Positions 63,106 to 64,000 of a stretch of DNA of 64,000 nucleotides are shown here, piece after piece; within the stretch, counting starts at the first letter, position 1; each line of letters begins with the position of its first letter. The position numbers and the translations under genes were made by a program. The notes under the pieces were generated by a model that saw only the letters and a program-made list of their open reading frames with translations, did not search any database and was not told the origin of the DNA. The stretch is from an uncultured Prevotellaceae bacterium. Its GTDB lineage: Bacteria; Bacteroidota; Bacteroidia; Bacteroidales; Bacteroidaceae. The stretch lies in assembly GCA_902767775.1 (NCBI GenBank), contig CACXIP010000001.1:124001-188000 (forward strand). Reading direction: 5' to 3'.

Positions 63106-64000
63106 TCAGATACCCAGGAGGCGCTCTGCCTCTCTCACGGCAGAGTTGGCATTGCTGCCATATCCGTCTGCACCAATCTCTTCTGCAAACTTTTCCGTGA
63201 CAGGAGCCCCTCCAACAATGATTTTCAGTTGGTCGCGCAGACCTGCGATTTCCAATGCCTGTATGACTTCACGCATATACCCCATGGTAGTGGTGAGCAA
63301 TGCGCTTAAGCACAAAATGTCTGGGTGATGTTCCTGAACTGCTTCCACAAACTGATTTGCTGGTACGTCAATGCCCAAATTGATTACTTCGAACCCACAT
63401 CCTTCGAGCATCGAGGCAACAAGGTTTTTTCCGATATCGTGCAAGTCACCTTTCACTGTGCCTATCAGCACCTTGCCTTTGGTGAAGCCTCCAGATGAAG
63501 CCATGGCTGGACTGACCTCGCCAAGTGCCTCTTTCATCGCTTTGCCTGCCATGAGAAGTTGCGGAACGAAAGCTTTTCCTTCCTCAAAGAGTTTGCCGAG
63601 GTCGGCCATCGCCCGTGACATTTCGTCGTTGACCAATTCCTCTGCGGTGGCTTTTCCGGCGAGTGCGTCTTGAACAGCATGAACAGCTTTTTCGCAGTCA
63701 CCCTCAAGGATAGCCTGATAGAGTTGTTGCCTGGGTGATGTGTCCTTGGAAAGCGTCGGTTTCCCGCTTAATGAAAGGGGGCGATAGCGCAGACCGTCGT
63801 TTGGGGCAACAGGGTGGCGAGGTGAGACAAAGATGTTGGGCAGCGGATGGGTCAGACGCTCGAAAGCACGAATGATGACATCGGTGGTGCCACAGCATCC
63901 TCCAAGGATGTTCAGGTTGTGTCCCTCAACCAATGGCCATACCAGTGTCTGCATCTCCTCAGGAGTGATATGGTATTGTCCCTTATCATCGGGCATCCCA
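63106..64000 (-). CDS. Homocysteine methyltransferase/cobalamin-binding protein (MetH-like), partial
   Basis: The gene continues past the right edge; about 298 residues are visible. They start in the end of a homocysteine-binding domain (LGGCCGTT, with the zinc-ligand Cys pair). About 50 residues later comes the helical cap (NDEMSRAMADLGKLFEEGK, PQLLMAGKAM) and the Rossmann B12 domain: GTVKGDLHDIGKN with the cobalt-ligand His in DLHDIG, INLGIDVP and IIVGGAPVTE. The folate (pterin)-binding domain that separates these parts in normal MetH is absent. Together with the activation protein it forms a split, short methionine synthase-like system. Confidence 0.88.
   Translation of the reverse strand, partial: GMPDDKGQYHITPEEMQTLVWPLVEGHNLNILGGCCGTTDVIIRAFERLTHPLPNIFVSPRHPVAPNDGLRYRPLSLSGKPTLSKDTSPRQQLYQAILEGDCEKAVHAVQDALAGKATAEELVNDEMSRAMADLGKLFEEGKAFVPQLLMAGKAMKEALGEVSPAMASSGGFTKGKVLIGTVKGDLHDIGKNLVASMLEGCGFEVINLGIDVPANQFVEAVQEHHPDILCLSALLTTTMGYMREVIQALEIAGLRDQLKIIVGGAPVTEKFAEEIGADGYGSNANSAVREAERLLGI

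Overview
The window is about 47% GC and looks like a chromosome segment from a gut or rumen member of the Bacteroidota, most likely the Prevotellaceae (Prevotella, Segatella or Xylanibacter). The reasons are Bacteroidota promoters (TTTG at -33, about 19-20 bp, then TAnnTTTG at -7), A/T-rich start regions without clear Shine-Dalgarno sites, a bifunctional fucokinase/GDP-fucose pyrophosphorylase (Fkp), the EF-G paralogue EF-G2, an ileS-dksA-lspA cluster, TonB-dependent receptors, GH28/GH115/GH5 glycoside hydrolases, and secreted proteins ending in a conserved (G-x-Y-I-x-x-G-[RK]-K-Y) tail. No rRNA, tRNA, CRISPR array, prophage or intact insertion sequence was seen.

Layout. 1-5.9 kb: end of ugd, glmS, an outer-membrane barrel protein, a sugar aminotransferase of the DegT family and a DUF3298-like exported protein. 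5.9-14.0 kb: a lipoprotein, a histidine acid phosphatase, a TraB/GumN protein, a small FMN-binding protein, a LolA-like protein with a PfkB kinase, a Fur-family regulator, radA and hemW. 14.0-14.5 kb: promoter-bearing repeats. 14.5-19.4 kb: fusA2 (EF-G2) facing topB and a LUD protein. 19.6-27.9 kb: a Sel1-repeat protein, GH28, a small anchored protein, GtrA, YfhO and Fkp. 27.9-30.3 kb: a gene remnant, a secreted protein and a tandemly duplicated promoter. 30.3-37.5 kb: ileS, dksA-like, lspA, a DUF4296 lipoprotein and an M23 peptidase. 37.5-48.9 kb: a C69 dipeptidase, a CotH kinase with tandem repeats, a TonB receptor, a glutathione peroxidase-nitroreductase fusion, GH115 and GH5. 48.9-52.0 kb: two zinc-ribbon proteins with lectin-like C-terminal domains, a RyR-domain protein, decayed fragments and a small membrane protein. 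52.0-60.9 kb: a tightly packed five-gene signalling operon on the minus strand. 61.0-64.0 kb: an exported protein with a carboxypeptidase-regulatory-like domain and the two pieces of a split cobalamin-dependent methionine synthase.

How the genes may work together. The ileS cluster links isoleucine charging, a DksA-like RNA polymerase factor and lipoprotein maturation. GtrA, YfhO and Fkp fit envelope or glycoprotein glycosylation, including fucosylation. GH115 and GH5 fit hemicellulose breakdown. The 52-61 kb operon encodes a response regulator with a PP2C-type phosphatase output, a membrane-anchored coiled-coil/beta-propeller protein, a large periplasmic-sensor kinase whose phosphoacceptor histidine is replaced by Asp, a small soluble histidine kinase with its histidine intact, and a TonB-dependent receptor with an N-terminal TPR-like region. 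It is the best candidate here for an undescribed system. The second main observation is a family of about 65-bp dispersed repeats that carry complete promoters, with decayed extra copies upstream of the active one.
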